In this document: one piece after another, positions 8,096 through 17,496 of the stretch | Layout: each line of letters begins with the position of its first letter | Position numbering within the stretch: the first letter of the stretch is position 1 | Assembly: GCF_003325355.1 (NCBI RefSeq) | Contig: NZ_CP030850.1 | Span: 5,139,501-5,203,500, forward strand | Reading direction: 5' to 3' | DNA: 64,000 nt | DNA from: Runella rosea | GTDB taxonomy: Bacteria > Bacteroidota > Bacteroidia > Cytophagales > Spirosomataceae | Notes under the pieces: generated by a model | Database searches by the model: none | What the model saw: only the letters and a program-made list of their open reading frames with translations | What the model was told of the DNA's origin: nothing | Translations under genes and position numbers: made by a program

Positions 8096-10219
8096 ATGAA
8101 GCAACTCATCCAAAACCTTCAAAACGGTCAAACAATACTGGAAGAAGTGCCTGCACCGCAGGTGAAACGAGGGGCAGTGCTGATTCAAACGCGTCGAAGT
8201 TTAGTTTCTTTGGGAACCGAACGAATGCTCGTTGAATTTGGCAAAGCCAACCTCATCGAAAAGGCCCGTCAACAGCCTGAAAGGGTGAAAATGGTGCTGG
8301 ATAAAATCAAGTCTGACGGCCTGATGCCGACCTTGGAGGCTGTTTTTAACAAGCTTGGGCAGCCGCTTCCTTTGGGGTATTGCAATGTAGGTCAGGTGAT
8401 TGCGGTGGGAGAAGGCGTGACGGATATTCGCATCGGCGACCGTGTGGCCTCCAATGGCCCCCACGCCGAAATCGTTTGTGTGCCCCGTAATCTGGTGGCT
8501 AAAATTCCCGATAATATATCTGACGATGAAGCGGCATTTACAGTTATCGGTTCTATCGGTTTACAAGGGGTTCGGTTATTGAATCCAACCTTGGGAGAAA
8601 CCGTCGTGGTAATTGGCTTGGGGCTGATTGGGCTATTGACAGCCGAACTGCTTCGTTTGAACGGCTGTCGGGTCATTGGGTTTGATTTTGACGAGACTAA
8701 ACTCCGCATTGCGAGCGAAAAAGGCATCTTAGCCGCCAATCCTGCCGCAGGCACCGATCCCGTCAAGTGGGTAGAAAGCCTGACCAACGGCGTTGGCGCG
8801 GATGGTGTGGTGATTACGGCTTCGGCCAAAACGGATGAGATTATTTCACAAGCCGCCCGCATGTCACGCAAGCGCGGCCGTATTATCTTGGTAGGAGTCA
8901 TTGGACTTAATTTGAGCCGGGCGGAGTTTTACGAAAAAGAACTTTCATTTCAGGTGTCGTGCTCGTATGGCCCGGGCCGTTACGACGACGACTATGAGCA
9001 AAAAGGCGTCGATTATCCATTGCCGTTTGTTCGTTGGACCGAAAACCGCAATTTTCAAACCATTCTTCAGTTGATGGAATCGGGATTACTCGATGTAAAA
9101 CCTTTTATTACGGAACAGATTCCGCTGGAAGAATATCAAAAAATTTACGGTGATATGGGTAAAGGTGGGGCGATTGCCTCTCTGTTGGTTTATCCCGAAA
9201 AACCTTCAGCCGAGCGTACTGTCCGCCACCATGATATTTCTTTTGCGGGTCGAAAAGGAGTAGTCGGTATTATTGGTGCAGGAAATTTTACCAAAATGAC
9301 TTTGCTTCCTGCCTTAAAAAGCGGAGCAAGTGATGCAAATATTAAATACATTGCCAGTGCCAATGGACTGTCGGGAACGGCGTTGGCCCAAAAACACGGC
9401 ATTGCCCACAGCACAACGGATTATCATGAAATTTTAAATGATAACGACGTCGATTTGGTGATGATTACCACACGCCACAATCAACATGCCCGCCTGACGA
9501 TGGAGGCACTGAAGGCGGGGAAGCATGTGTTTGTGGAAAAACCTTTGGCGATTTTTGAAGAAGAAATGAGTCAACTCTTGGAAAGCTTTCAACTTGCCGA
9601 AAGTTTAAGTGTTACGGTTGGCTTTAATCGTCGTTTTTCTCCCCATGCGCTGAAAATGAAGTCGTTGCTGGGAGATGCACCCATGAACGTGATTGCTACC
9701 ATGAATGCTGGGTTTATTCCCGCCAACTCGTGGGTACACGATCGCGCCGTGGGCGGTGGACGTATCTTGGGTGAAGCTTGTCATTTTATTGATTTGATTA
9801 CGTACCTGACGGGCAGCCGCGTGACGGCGGTATGCATGAATGCCATGGGGCCACATGCTACCGAAACAACCGATAATGCGAACATTTTGTTGCGCTATGA
9901 AAATGGCTCAACGGGCGTCATTAATTATTTTTCCAACGGCCACAAATCTTATTCCAAAGAGCGGGTAGAAGTATATTCGCAGGAGCGAACGCTGATATTG
10001 GATAACTTCCGAACGCTGGAAGGCTATGGGTTCAAAGGATTTTCTAAGCTCAAAACAAGCCAAGACAAAGGACATAAAACACAATTTCAGGAACTGATAA
10101 AACGTATTCAAACAGGAGGTGCGCCGCTGATTCCGTTGGATGAAATTATCAACACTACTCAAGCCAGCTTTGCGGCTATTCGCAGCTTGAAAGAAGGTGC
10201 TTGGGTGCTACTAACCTAA
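8096..10219 (+). CDS. Bi-domain oxidoreductase (MDR dehydrogenase fused to Gfo/Idh/MocA)
   Basis: A 707-residue fusion. Residues about 1-365 form a medium-chain dehydrogenase: a GroES-like part with YCNVGQVIAVGEGVTDIRIG and GDRVA, then a nucleotide-binding fold with VVVIGLGLIGLLTAEL. Residues about 385-700 form a Gfo/Idh/MocA unit with VVGIIGAGNFTKMTLLPAL (NAD(P) binding) and GKHVFVEKPLA (the catalytic-lysine EKP motif). Such fusions are often found in polysaccharide biosynthesis clusters, where they are thought to oxidise or reduce sugars. Here no glycosyltransferase is adjacent, so the substrate is unknown. ATG 8096 is preferred to 8081 because it follows the -7 box and opens on the conserved MKQLIQN start. 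It is cytoplasmic. Confidence 0.85.
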   Translation: MKQLIQNLQNGQTILEEVPAPQVKRGAVLIQTRRSLVSLGTERMLVEFGKANLIEKARQQPERVKMVLDKIKSDGLMPTLEAVFNKLGQPLPLGYCNVGQVIAVGEGVTDIRIGDRVASNGPHAEIVCVPRNLVAKIPDNISDDEAAFTVIGSIGLQGVRLLNPTLGETVVVIGLGLIGLLTAELLRLNGCRVIGFDFDETKLRIASEKGILAANPAAGTDPVKWVESLTNGVGADGVVITASAKTDEIISQAARMSRKRGRIILVGVIGLNLSRAEFYEKELSFQVSCSYGPGRYDDDYEQKGVDYPLPFVRWTENRNFQTILQLMESGLLDVKPFITEQIPLEEYQKIYGDMGKGGAIASLLVYPEKPSAERTVRHHDISFAGRKGVVGIIGAGNFTKMTLLPALKSGASDANIKYIASANGLSGTALAQKHGIAHSTTDYHEILNDNDVDLVMITTRHNQHARLTMEALKAGKHVFVEKPLAIFEEEMSQLLESFQLAESLSVTVGFNRRFSPHALKMKSLLGDAPMNVIATMNAGFIPANSWVHDRAVGGGRILGEACHFIDLITYLTGSRVTAVCMNAMGPHATETTDNANILLRYENGSTGVINYFSNGHKSYSKERVEVYSQERTLILDNFRTLEGYGFKGFSKLKTSQDKGHKTQFQELIKRIQTGGAPLIPLDEIINTTQASFAAIRSLKEGAWVLLT

Positions 10220-10232
10220 AACCGTCAGACGA

Positions 10233-11405
10233 CTACGCACTTTCTTTTTTATTTTCCATCATCAACCCCACCATCATTACCAACGCTGATAAAATGATGA
10301 TTTGGATAATGAGCGATTTATTGACCAATGAGATGGTTTGCGAAGCAGGAATGCTCAAAAATAATAAAATCGTAATCAATCCACGCGGAGCGACAAAAAG
10401 TAACGGTGAAAGCTCTATTTTGTAGAATTTGAGCAGAATAGCCCGCAGACAAAAGATATTTATCACAATCCCTACGGCCCATCCAAGTGTACTGAGGTTC
10501 ATAATTTCGGCGGTTTCCATCAGGTAGCCAAAAAGCAGGAAAAACAGCACTCTAATTACAAACGTAGCCTCAATTGTGATTTCTTTAAATTTCTTCACTT
10601 CTCGGTCGAGTAGGTCTGGTTTCAGGCGCTGAATCCACTTAAAGCGTTTTATTTCGTCAAGATTTCCTAAGAATAACCCAAAAATCAGGATGAAAACGAG
10701 CGAAGGTAGATGATAGATTTTGGAAATATTATAAATCAAAATCACCAAAAGAATGATGGGGGCAAACTTGATGTGGTGGTCGATTTTGCTCAAAAGATAG
10801 GATAAACCACCCGTGGCCAGAAACGAAACAATAATGATGGTCATTAATTGCGCAAAGAAATGCCAAATAGAAGCCACGCCAAAACTATCATTAAAGACTA
10901 CAAAGTTGAAAAATATCACCCCTAAAATGTCCGAAAGGCTACTTTCGTAAATAATAAATTCTTTCTGATGATTCATCAAATTCTTGACGCTCGGAATGGC
11001 AATAGCGCTGCTGATTACGCAGAGCGGAATGGCGTTGGTGAGGCTGTCTTTAAAATTGATTCCGCCCCAAAAATGGAAAGCCGCCGCCGCCCCAAAAGCC
11101 AACAGAAGCATGGGCAACAATGCTACGGCAAAGGATTTTTTGATGAGCGGAAATTTCGTGGTATTTAACTCCAACTCTAATGAGCCTTCTAGTACAATGA
11201 GAATCAGTCCAATTGTTCCTAAAATGGGTAAAATAGGGCTAAGATTGGGAAGCGACAAGCCCGTAGTAAGCGCTACTTGCTTCACGAGCCACCCCATCAG
11301 CAGCAAAAGAATAACGGAAGGGACTTTGGTTTTAGAAGAGGTGATGTCAAAAACATAAGCAAGAAGAATCAGAACACAAACTGTGATTATAATTGCGGTT
11401 GTCAT
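10233..11405 (-). CDS. Cation:proton antiporter (CPA-type)
   Basis: A 390-residue membrane protein with about 11-12 hydrophobic segments. The pattern TKVPSVILLLLMGWLVK, then ILGTIGLILIVLEGSLELEL, fits the N-terminal half of sodium/hydrogen exchangers, and SLSDILGVIFFNFVVF carries the conserved acidic residue region of the ion pathway. It would exchange Na+ or K+ for protons across the inner membrane; which ion is moved cannot be read. There is no C-terminal TrkA-N domain. A frame from 11444 adds 13 residues, but ATG 11405 opens directly on the first helix and is preferred. It converges on the fused dehydrogenase gene, with stop codons 13 bp apart. Confidence 0.82.
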   Translation of the reverse strand: MTTAIIITVCVLILLAYVFDITSSKTKVPSVILLLLMGWLVKQVALTTGLSLPNLSPILPILGTIGLILIVLEGSLELELNTTKFPLIKKSFAVALLPMLLLAFGAAAAFHFWGGINFKDSLTNAIPLCVISSAIAIPSVKNLMNHQKEFIIYESSLSDILGVIFFNFVVFNDSFGVASIWHFFAQLMTIIIVSFLATGGLSYLLSKIDHHIKFAPIILLVILIYNISKIYHLPSLVFILIFGLFLGNLDEIKRFKWIQRLKPDLLDREVKKFKEITIEATFVIRVLFFLLFGYLMETAEIMNLSTLGWAVGIVINIFCLRAILLKFYKIELSPLLFVAPRGLITILLFLSIPASQTISLVNKSLIIQIIILSALVMMVGLMMENKKESA

Positions 11406-11450
11406 GTAAAGAATGGTTGGATACTTTACAATACTAACAAACACTTGCGT

Positions 11451-11498
11451 AAAAACAAAGGGTTAGACCAGCGATGGCCTAACCCTTTGTTTTTTTTC
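11451..11498. terminator. Bidirectional intrinsic terminator after degP
   Basis: A perfect 12-bp stem, ACAAAGGGTTAG (11455-11466) with CTAACCCTTTGT (11479-11490), is followed on the plus strand by eight T and on the minus strand by TTTTT. It lies between degP and the antiporter, both on the minus strand. Confidence 0.75.
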
Positions 11499-11500
11499 CT

Positions 11501-11547
11501 AACGTCGGCGAGGATTGGGCATCCCCGTTTAAAACCTCGCCGATGTT
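11501..11547. repeat. CGGCGAGG/CCTCGCCG hairpin
   Basis: Arms 11501-11513 and 11535-11547 pair at 12 of 13 positions, with a 21-base loop. The loop end and right arm (AAAACCTCG) resemble the hairpin at 15275-15310, which suggests a dispersed repeat family. It sits just after the degP stop codon, beside a stronger terminator. Confidence 0.55.
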
Positions 11548-11559
11548 GGTTGATAAGTC

Positions 11560-13083
11560 TTACAAATTAAATCCGAAAGAATAGACGTCTTCAGGATAAT
11601 CTAAATAAAGACCTTCCATCTGAACGCGAGCTCCTTTTTTCTCGGATAAAGCTGCCTTTAGTTCTTTGACCGAACGAACCGCCTTGTCGTTTACTTTCGT
11701 AATCACAAAACCTTCTTCTACCCCTACGCGGGCGAGTTTGCCAGCTTCCATCGCGGTTACTTTTACGCCGCCGCCGATGTTGGCGCGCTGAAGGCGCTGT
11801 ACTTCGCGGGGGTTAAGGTCGCTGAACTGGGCTCCTAATGAACTAAGGGCTACATCAGCTTCGTCAGTTTTGATGATTTCGCGTCCGCCTTCGCGGTTGC
11901 GGAGCATGACACTGTAGTCTTTTACGCTGCCTCCACGGTTAACGGTCAGAACAACACTTTCACCGGGACGCTTGCGGGCTACTAGCTCACGGAATTTGGG
12001 GTCAGAATCTACCTCAACACCGTCTACTTTCGTAATTACGTCACCTACTTTCAAGCCTGCATCTTTGGCGGCGCTGTTGCCTTCGCCAAAGCCTTGTACA
12101 TAAATCCCCGTGGCTACTTTTACGTCATACTGGTCGGCTTTTTTGCTATCGAGCTCTTCTGGAATGATACCAATGTAGCCGCGTTGTACACCGCCGTACT
12201 TGATGATGTCGCTGGATACTTTTTTCACTAAGCTCGAAGGCACTGCAAAGGCGTAACCTGCGTAGCTACCAGTAGGGCTGGCAATGGCGGTGTTGATACC
12301 CACCAATTCACCTTTCAGGTTGACCAAGGCACCACCTGAGTTGCCCGGGTTTACCACCGCATCCGTTTGGATAAAGGACTCCAGCGGGGTGTCACCTTTA
12401 AACTGGCTGCCGCGTGCGCGTGACTGTTGTTGAAACTTTTCGGCAAGGATTCCGATACCGCGTCCTTTGGCACTTACAATACCCGCCGTAACGGTCGATT
12501 CCAAATTAAACGGATTTCCTACGGCTACTACCCACTCACCTACTTTGATGGCGTCTGAGTTGCCAAACGCCAACGCAGGTAGGTCTTTGGCGGGAATCTG
12601 AATCACGGCAATATCGGTAGAAGGGTCAGTACCGATTACTTTGGCTTTGTAGGTGCGTTTGTTTGACATCACAACCTCCAGTTCTTCTGCACCTTCCACC
12701 ACGTGGTTGTTGGTAACGATGTAGCCATCCGCGCTGACAATCACGCCTGAGCCCGACGACTCTTGCTTTTGCGGACCGCTGCGTCGCATTCCGAAATCTT
12801 CGCCAAACAAGTCGAAGATGTCCATGCCGCGTTGTTGCGCTTGGCGCGTGGCCGAGGCTTTAATGTGTACTACGGCAGGGGTGGAAACTTCGGCGGCGTA
12901 CGTAAAATCGGCCGCTGCCCCGGGAGCAACTCCCCCAGTAAAACGATTCATTGAAGGAGCGCTTGCTTCTGTAAAAACGACATCTTTTGAGTCATCAATC
13001 CCGCCCAAAAGCTTTACACTTCCAACGGTAACTGCGCTTGAAATGAGCCCAACCAATGCCAATGATTTCCAATTCTGATTCAT
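11560..13083 (-). CDS. degP: Do family serine endopeptidase (DegP/HtrA-like)
   Basis: A periplasmic trypsin-like protease and chaperone that removes misfolded envelope proteins. Layout of the 507 residues: an N-terminal export/anchor helix (about 6-27), a protease domain (about 60-300) with the triad H127 (VTNNHVVEG), D157 (TDIAV) and S249 (VNPGNSGGALV), then two PDZ domains (about 305-400 and 415-505; the first contains YIGIIPEEL and DAGLKVGDVITKVDG). Length and layout match HtrA proteins with two PDZ domains. The gene is monocistronic: a strong hairpin follows it and a 393-bp divergent region separates it from ruvX. Confidence 0.95.
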   Translation of the reverse strand: MNQNWKSLALVGLISSAVTVGSVKLLGGIDDSKDVVFTEASAPSMNRFTGGVAPGAAADFTYAAEVSTPAVVHIKASATRQAQQRGMDIFDLFGEDFGMRRSGPQKQESSGSGVIVSADGYIVTNNHVVEGAEELEVVMSNKRTYKAKVIGTDPSTDIAVIQIPAKDLPALAFGNSDAIKVGEWVVAVGNPFNLESTVTAGIVSAKGRGIGILAEKFQQQSRARGSQFKGDTPLESFIQTDAVVNPGNSGGALVNLKGELVGINTAIASPTGSYAGYAFAVPSSLVKKVSSDIIKYGGVQRGYIGIIPEELDSKKADQYDVKVATGIYVQGFGEGNSAAKDAGLKVGDVITKVDGVEVDSDPKFRELVARKRPGESVVLTVNRGGSVKDYSVMLRNREGGREIIKTDEADVALSSLGAQFSDLNPREVQRLQRANIGGGVKVTAMEAGKLARVGVEEGFVITKVNDKAVRSVKELKAALSEKKGARVQMEGLYLDYPEDVYSFGFNL

Positions 13084-13476
13084 GACTTTTTATTTTGGTT
13101 TTGGTTTTATTTACTGTTTATTCTTAGGTTTTTGTGTTTTTGCAATTAACATGTCAAAAATGCATCGACATAACGTCTCTGGCAAAAAAATCGGTATCCA
13201 AATTTCTACTTTTTAACAATATTTAACAAGCAAAAGTTTGTACTTACTCAAGATATAAAATAATGATGCGAGGGGGCTTTAACTGCCAAATTGTCATTTG
13301 CTGGAAAGCCTTTTATGAACCAATTACGCCAAAGGCTGACGATTTTTCTGCTATATTTGTGATTTAATTGTCAATTTACCCTGTCATGAGCGCTGAGAGA
13401 ATATCAAATATAACGATTATTCTCGGCTTGTGTTTAGAAAAAATAAACGGGTAACGTACTTAAACAAAACAAACCA
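13084..13476. other. Divergent intergenic region degP/ruvX
   Basis: 393 bp without a credible gene, AT-rich. A -7 type box, TATATTTG, lies at 13352-13359 on the plus strand, 117 bp before ruvX, without a TTTG at the ideal -33 distance. No clear operator or minus-strand -7 box for degP was found. Confidence 0.5.
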
Positions 13477-13890
13477 ATGGGGCGAATTCTTGCCATTGAT
13501 TATGGCTCAAAACGAACCGGATTGGCAGTTACCGACCCGTTACGGATTATTGCGACGGCCTTGGAAACGGTACGCTCATTTGAATTAATTGATTTTTTGA
13601 AACGTTATACCGCCAATGAAACCGTGGATGTATTTGTGGTAGGGATGCCCCGTACATTGGAAAATACCGACACCAACAATACGCCGCACGTGAAGGGATT
13701 CATCAAACAACTCAAAAAAGCGTTTCCCGATACCCCCGTGTATGAACACGACGAGCGCTTTACCAGCAGCATGGCATTACAGACCATGATTTCGATGGGG
13801 TCTAAAAAAAGTGATCGCCGCAATAAAGGTAATATTGACAAAGTCAGTGCCACCATTATTTTGCAATCGTTTATTGAAAGCCAACGATGA
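13477..13890 (+). CDS. ruvX: Putative pre-16S rRNA nuclease / Holliday junction resolvase-like (YqgF)
   Basis: A 137-residue YqgF/RuvX protein with an RNase H fold. The family is needed for 5'-end maturation of 16S rRNA; a Holliday-junction role was the older proposal. Motifs: ILAIDYGSKRTGLAVTDPL at the start (catalytic D8), VVGMPRTLENTDT in the middle, DERFTSSMA (catalytic Glu) and DKVSATIILQSF (C-terminal catalytic Asp). The length is normal. It is followed by def (55 bp) in the same direction, a housekeeping pair. Confidence 0.94.
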   Translation: MGRILAIDYGSKRTGLAVTDPLRIIATALETVRSFELIDFLKRYTANETVDVFVVGMPRTLENTDTNNTPHVKGFIKQLKKAFPDTPVYEHDERFTSSMALQTMISMGSKKSDRRNKGNIDKVSATIILQSFIESQR

Positions 13891-13945
13891 AATCGTATCA
13901 TGGGTGTTTTGCCCGATAAACCATTAAAAAGGACAACGATTAACA

Positions 13946-14518
13946 ATGATTTTTCCAATAGTAGCTTATGGCGACCCCGTATTACGAAAAGTGGCTCGCC
14001 CCATTGAAAAAGACGAATTCAACCTGCCCGAGTTGGTAGAAAATATGTACCAAACCATGTACGATTCTTCGGGTATTGGTTTGGCGGCTCCGCAAATCGG
14101 ACAAAGTATCCGGTTGTTTGTGGTAGATGGTACGCCTCTTAATGAAGATGAAGAAGAGGAAGACAAAGACCCAAGTTTGGAAGGGTTTAAAAAAGTATTT
14201 ATTAATCCGCAGGTGTTGGAAGAAACGGGTGACGAATGGGCGTTTGAAGAAGGATGCCTCAGTATTCCGGGAATCAGAGCCGATGTATATCGTCCTGAAT
14301 TTATTAAAATCAAATACCGAGATATTGATTGGAATGAGCACGTAGACACCTTTGAAGGCATGGCGGCGCGTATCATTCAGCATGAATACGACCATTTGGA
14401 AGGTAAACTGTTTACGGACTATCTGCCAATGCTCAAACGGCAGATGCTCAAAAAACGCCTTACCGACATTACAAAGGGCAATGTCAAAGTGGATTACAAA
14501 ATGAGATTTCCTAAATAA
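13946..14518 (+). CDS. def: Peptide deformylase
   Basis: Removes the formyl group from the initiator methionine of new proteins. All three motifs are present: GIGLAAPQIGQ, EEGCLSIPG (metal-binding Cys) and QHEYDHLEG (two metal-binding His and the catalytic Glu). At 190 residues it is normal length, with a very acidic insertion (about residues 65-80, NEDEEEEDKD) between motifs 1 and 2. Such an insert is common in Bacteroidota deformylases as far as I recall. It lies between ruvX and an exonuclease gene and is likely co-transcribed with them (gaps of 55 and 14 bp). Confidence 0.97.
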   Translation: MIFPIVAYGDPVLRKVARPIEKDEFNLPELVENMYQTMYDSSGIGLAAPQIGQSIRLFVVDGTPLNEDEEEEDKDPSLEGFKKVFINPQVLEETGDEWAFEEGCLSIPGIRADVYRPEFIKIKYRDIDWNEHVDTFEGMAARIIQHEYDHLEGKLFTDYLPMLKRQMLKKRLTDITKGNVKVDYKMRFPK

Positions 14519-14532
14519 CCTCGAAACGCGAG

Positions 14533-15264
14533 ATGCAAGAACTTCGCCGAGTTGCCAAGAATATTCTTTTTATTGACCTGGAAACGGTGTCAGGAAAAGA
14601 GTCGTTTGATTTGCTAGACGAACGAATGCAGGAACAATGGCAACGAAAAGCGGCCAACATCCGCAATGACGAACACGTCTCGGCTTTTGACCTGTTTTAC
14701 CGTCGGGCGGCTATTTATTCTGAATTCGGCAAAATCATTTGCATCGGAGTAGGGGCGCTGTATTGGGTTTCTTCCGACGAGCAGCCACGCTTTAAAGTGA
14801 AGACCATTGCGGGCGACGACGAGAAGGCGATTTTGTTGGAATTTAAAGAGTTGATTGAAAAATATCCCCAAAACCAACTCGTTCTCTGCGCCCACAACGG
14901 CAAAGAGTTTGACTTCCCTTTTCTGTGTCGTCGAATGCTCGTCAATGGAATTACGCTGCCTGATTCTTTAAAACTTTCGGGTAAAAAACCGTGGGAAATT
15001 CTTCATCAGGACACACTCGATATGTGGCGTTTTGGCGATTATAAAAGCTTCGCACAGTTGGATTTATTGGCGGCGTTGTTTGGCATTCCGAGCAGCAAAT
15101 CAGACATCAGTGGCGAAGACGTTACCCGCGTTTATTACGCCGAAAAAGACCTTGACCGAATCCGTCGTTACTGTAAAGAAGACGTCGTGGTGTTGGCGCA
15201 ACTTTGGCTTCGCCTCAATCAATACGATACCATAAAGCCCGAGCTGATTGTACGGGCCGAATAA
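14533..15264 (+). CDS. 3'-5' exonuclease, predicted PolB-like RNase H fold
   Basis: A 243-residue protein with the DEDD exonuclease signatures: FIDLETVSG (D15 and E17, motif ExoI), CAHNGKEFDFPFLCRRM (ExoII region) and RYCKEDVVVLAQLW (YxxxD-like ExoIII region). It best fits the family of stand-alone exonuclease domains related to B-family DNA polymerases, likely acting on single-stranded DNA ends in repair. The substrate is not provable from sequence. It is the last gene of the ruvX-def-exonuclease run, 14 bp after def, and ends at a strong hairpin. Confidence 0.85.
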   Translation: MQELRRVAKNILFIDLETVSGKESFDLLDERMQEQWQRKAANIRNDEHVSAFDLFYRRAAIYSEFGKIICIGVGALYWVSSDEQPRFKVKTIAGDDEKAILLEFKELIEKYPQNQLVLCAHNGKEFDFPFLCRRMLVNGITLPDSLKLSGKKPWEILHQDTLDMWRFGDYKSFAQLDLLAALFGIPSSKSDISGEDVTRVYYAEKDLDRIRRYCKEDVVVLAQLWLRLNQYDTIKPELIVRAE

Positions 15265-15274
15265 AGACAACGAA

Positions 15275-15310
15275 CGTTGCCGAGGTCTTGGATTCAAAAC
15301 CTCGGCAACG
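15275..15310. terminator. Bidirectional terminator between convergent genes
   Basis: CGTTGCCGAGGT (15275-15286) pairs perfectly with ACCTCGGCAACG (15299-15310) around a 12-base loop, followed by ATTTATTTT. It separates the exonuclease gene from the convergent molybdenum hydroxylase gene. Confidence 0.8.
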
Positions 15311-15317
15311 ATTTATT

Positions 15318-17492
15318 TTAGCTTAACTTCAGCGGTAAGGTTCTCAAATTTTTACCCGTTAAATCAAAAACAGCCGCTGCAATCGCGGGCGCTACTGGCG
15401 CGAGCGGAGGCTCACCTACGCCGTAAGGCTCGGAGTGTCCTTCCAGAATAATTACCTCAATTTCAGGGGTATCTGAAAGTTTTGTCATGGGGTATTCGTG
15501 AAAATTGGTTGCGGTTATTTGCCCGTCTTTGATGGTTAAACCTTCATACAGCGCGGCCGTAATCCCCATCATGGTAGCACCTTCTACCTGCATCCGAATC
15601 CCCTCAGGATTGATGGCCAAGCCTGCGTCAAGCACCTGCGTTACCTTTTTTACCTGAATTTGGTTGTTAACTATCATCACTTCAATCACCGCCGCTGCAA
15701 TGCTCTTGCGGTCGTTGCCGATGGCGATACCTCGCCCAATCCCCGCCGCTTTGGGTTGATTCCACCCGCTCTTTTCAGCCAGCATTTCCAATACTTTTTT
15801 GTAACGTTGGTTGATTTGTTCGTTGCCAGCCAGCAACTCCAAACGCATTTTGAGCGGGTCTTTGCCCGTTTTATGGGCCAATTCGTTGATAAAGCTTTCG
15901 ATGGCAAACGTATTGGGAAACATCCCGACACTGCGCCAGATTCCAGTATGAACGGGTAGTTTATTTTGCCACAACGTGGCTGATTTATGCTCAATGTTGT
16001 ACAAAATACTGGCACCGTGGCCCGCCGACACAAAATCAGCGCCTAGTAGGGTATAGCCGATATTGGCAGGAATCGCCCCAAGAACCTGGTCGGGGGTGGC
16101 TTGGCTGTGGGTAATGGCCTCGATGGTGCCGTTTTCTCCAATTTTGGCCGCCAGTACATGGTGCGTTTGCGGACGATAAATGGCATTCTGAAATTCCTGT
16201 GTTCGCGTATTAAACACATGTACAGGCTTACCCACAATTTTGGCAATGCGAGCCACTTTTTCGGAATGTTTTGAATCAATCCTTCTGCCAAAACTACCGC
16301 CCGCGTAGGTGGTTTCGATGTTGAGTTGTTCAGTTTCTACATCAATGGCTTTGGCGATGGCACTTCTGAAAAGGGTGGAGGCTTGCGTACCCACGTACAT
16401 CGTGGCTTTGTCTTTTTCAACATGCGCCACGGCACCGTGTGGCTCCATGTGGGCGTGGGTGGCCAATGGTGTGCGGTATTCTTGTTTGAACACTTGGTTG
16501 GGCGCTTCTTCCAAAAGCGATTCGGGCGAGCCTTCGCTTTGAATGCGCACGTCTGTTCCGATGCCTACGGTAGTCAATGCTTCAAATTCAGCCTGTTGCC
16601 ATTTTTTTGGAACATCCCATTCGGCTTCTATTTTTTGCAATCCCATCTCGGCGGCATATCGGTTTTTGGCTACTACGGCCACCAACTCCTTATCCTCCAC
16701 GATTTTGACCACTCCGTTGACCTTTGCGGCTTCTTGGGTGTTGAGTTTTTTGAGGGTGCCGCCAATGTAGGGGGATTGGAGCATCACCGCATACAACATA
16801 TCTGGAAACGTTTGGTCTATGCCAAAAATGGGTTTGCCCGTCACTTTTGGCTTTAGATCGATGCGTTTTACGTCTTTTCCTACATATTTAAAGGCCGATG
16901 AAGGCTTTAATGCAGGTGTTTCGGGCGTTTCCCATTCTTGGGTAGAGGTGGAAATTTCATAATACGTAGCTTTATGAGTTCCCGACGTCATGATTCCATT
17001 TTCAACTTTGATACTTGCTACAGGTACGCCCCATTGTTTGGCGGCTTGGGCTTTTAGCATTTCGCGCAGGGTAGCGGCCACTTCTCGAATGGGCTTAAAC
17101 AACGATAAAGTGGTGTTGCTTCCGCCCGTTCCGAGCGAATCTTCCACGCCGTTGGCGGTATTGGCATGAACGACCTTGATTTGTTCGAGTGATACTTCTA
17201 GCTCCTCGGCAGCCAACATCGCTAATCCCGTAAAAATCCCCTGTCCCATCTCCAGCTTGGTAGATTTGTAGAGGATGGTGTTATCGGGCAATACTTCAAA
17301 CCAGAAGGATGGTTCCTGCGTTGAAACCAGGAGCGGGAAATCCATATTTTCCGCTTTTTGGGCCAAAAAACGACGAATAGGCCCCTTTGACGCAATAACC
17401 GCTACAACGGTTCCGCCAAAAATGATGGCTCCGCGTTGCAAGAATTTACGTCGAGAAAACTTCTTTTTTGTTTTTTTATCTTCGGTAGCCAT
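15318..17492 (-). CDS. Molybdenum hydroxylase large subunit (xanthine dehydrogenase family, IorB-like)
   Basis: A 724-residue molybdopterin-binding subunit resembling isoquinoline 1-oxidoreductase beta. It starts with a Tat signal (KKKFSRRKFLQRGAIIFGG), so the holoenzyme should be exported folded to the periplasm. Typical segments are EMGQGIFTGLAMLAAEEL, GTGGSNTTLS, YAGGSFGRRIDSKH (molybdopterin cytosine dinucleotide region) and the C-terminal GVGEPPLAPVAPAIA with the active-site Glu. IorB-type enzymes oxidise N-heterocycles or aldehydes; the substrate here is unknown. The 2Fe-2S subunit gene ends 4 bp upstream. A partner c-type cytochrome, seen in many such systems, is absent. Confidence 0.88.
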   Translation of the reverse strand: MATEDKKTKKKFSRRKFLQRGAIIFGGTVVAVIASKGPIRRFLAQKAENMDFPLLVSTQEPSFWFEVLPDNTILYKSTKLEMGQGIFTGLAMLAAEELEVSLEQIKVVHANTANGVEDSLGTGGSNTTLSLFKPIREVAATLREMLKAQAAKQWGVPVASIKVENGIMTSGTHKATYYEISTSTQEWETPETPALKPSSAFKYVGKDVKRIDLKPKVTGKPIFGIDQTFPDMLYAVMLQSPYIGGTLKKLNTQEAAKVNGVVKIVEDKELVAVVAKNRYAAEMGLQKIEAEWDVPKKWQQAEFEALTTVGIGTDVRIQSEGSPESLLEEAPNQVFKQEYRTPLATHAHMEPHGAVAHVEKDKATMYVGTQASTLFRSAIAKAIDVETEQLNIETTYAGGSFGRRIDSKHSEKVARIAKIVGKPVHVFNTRTQEFQNAIYRPQTHHVLAAKIGENGTIEAITHSQATPDQVLGAIPANIGYTLLGADFVSAGHGASILYNIEHKSATLWQNKLPVHTGIWRSVGMFPNTFAIESFINELAHKTGKDPLKMRLELLAGNEQINQRYKKVLEMLAEKSGWNQPKAAGIGRGIAIGNDRKSIAAAVIEVMIVNNQIQVKKVTQVLDAGLAINPEGIRMQVEGATMMGITAALYEGLTIKDGQITATNFHEYPMTKLSDTPEIEVIILEGHSEPYGVGEPPLAPVAPAIAAAVFDLTGKNLRTLPLKLS

Positions 17493-17496
17493 GTCG

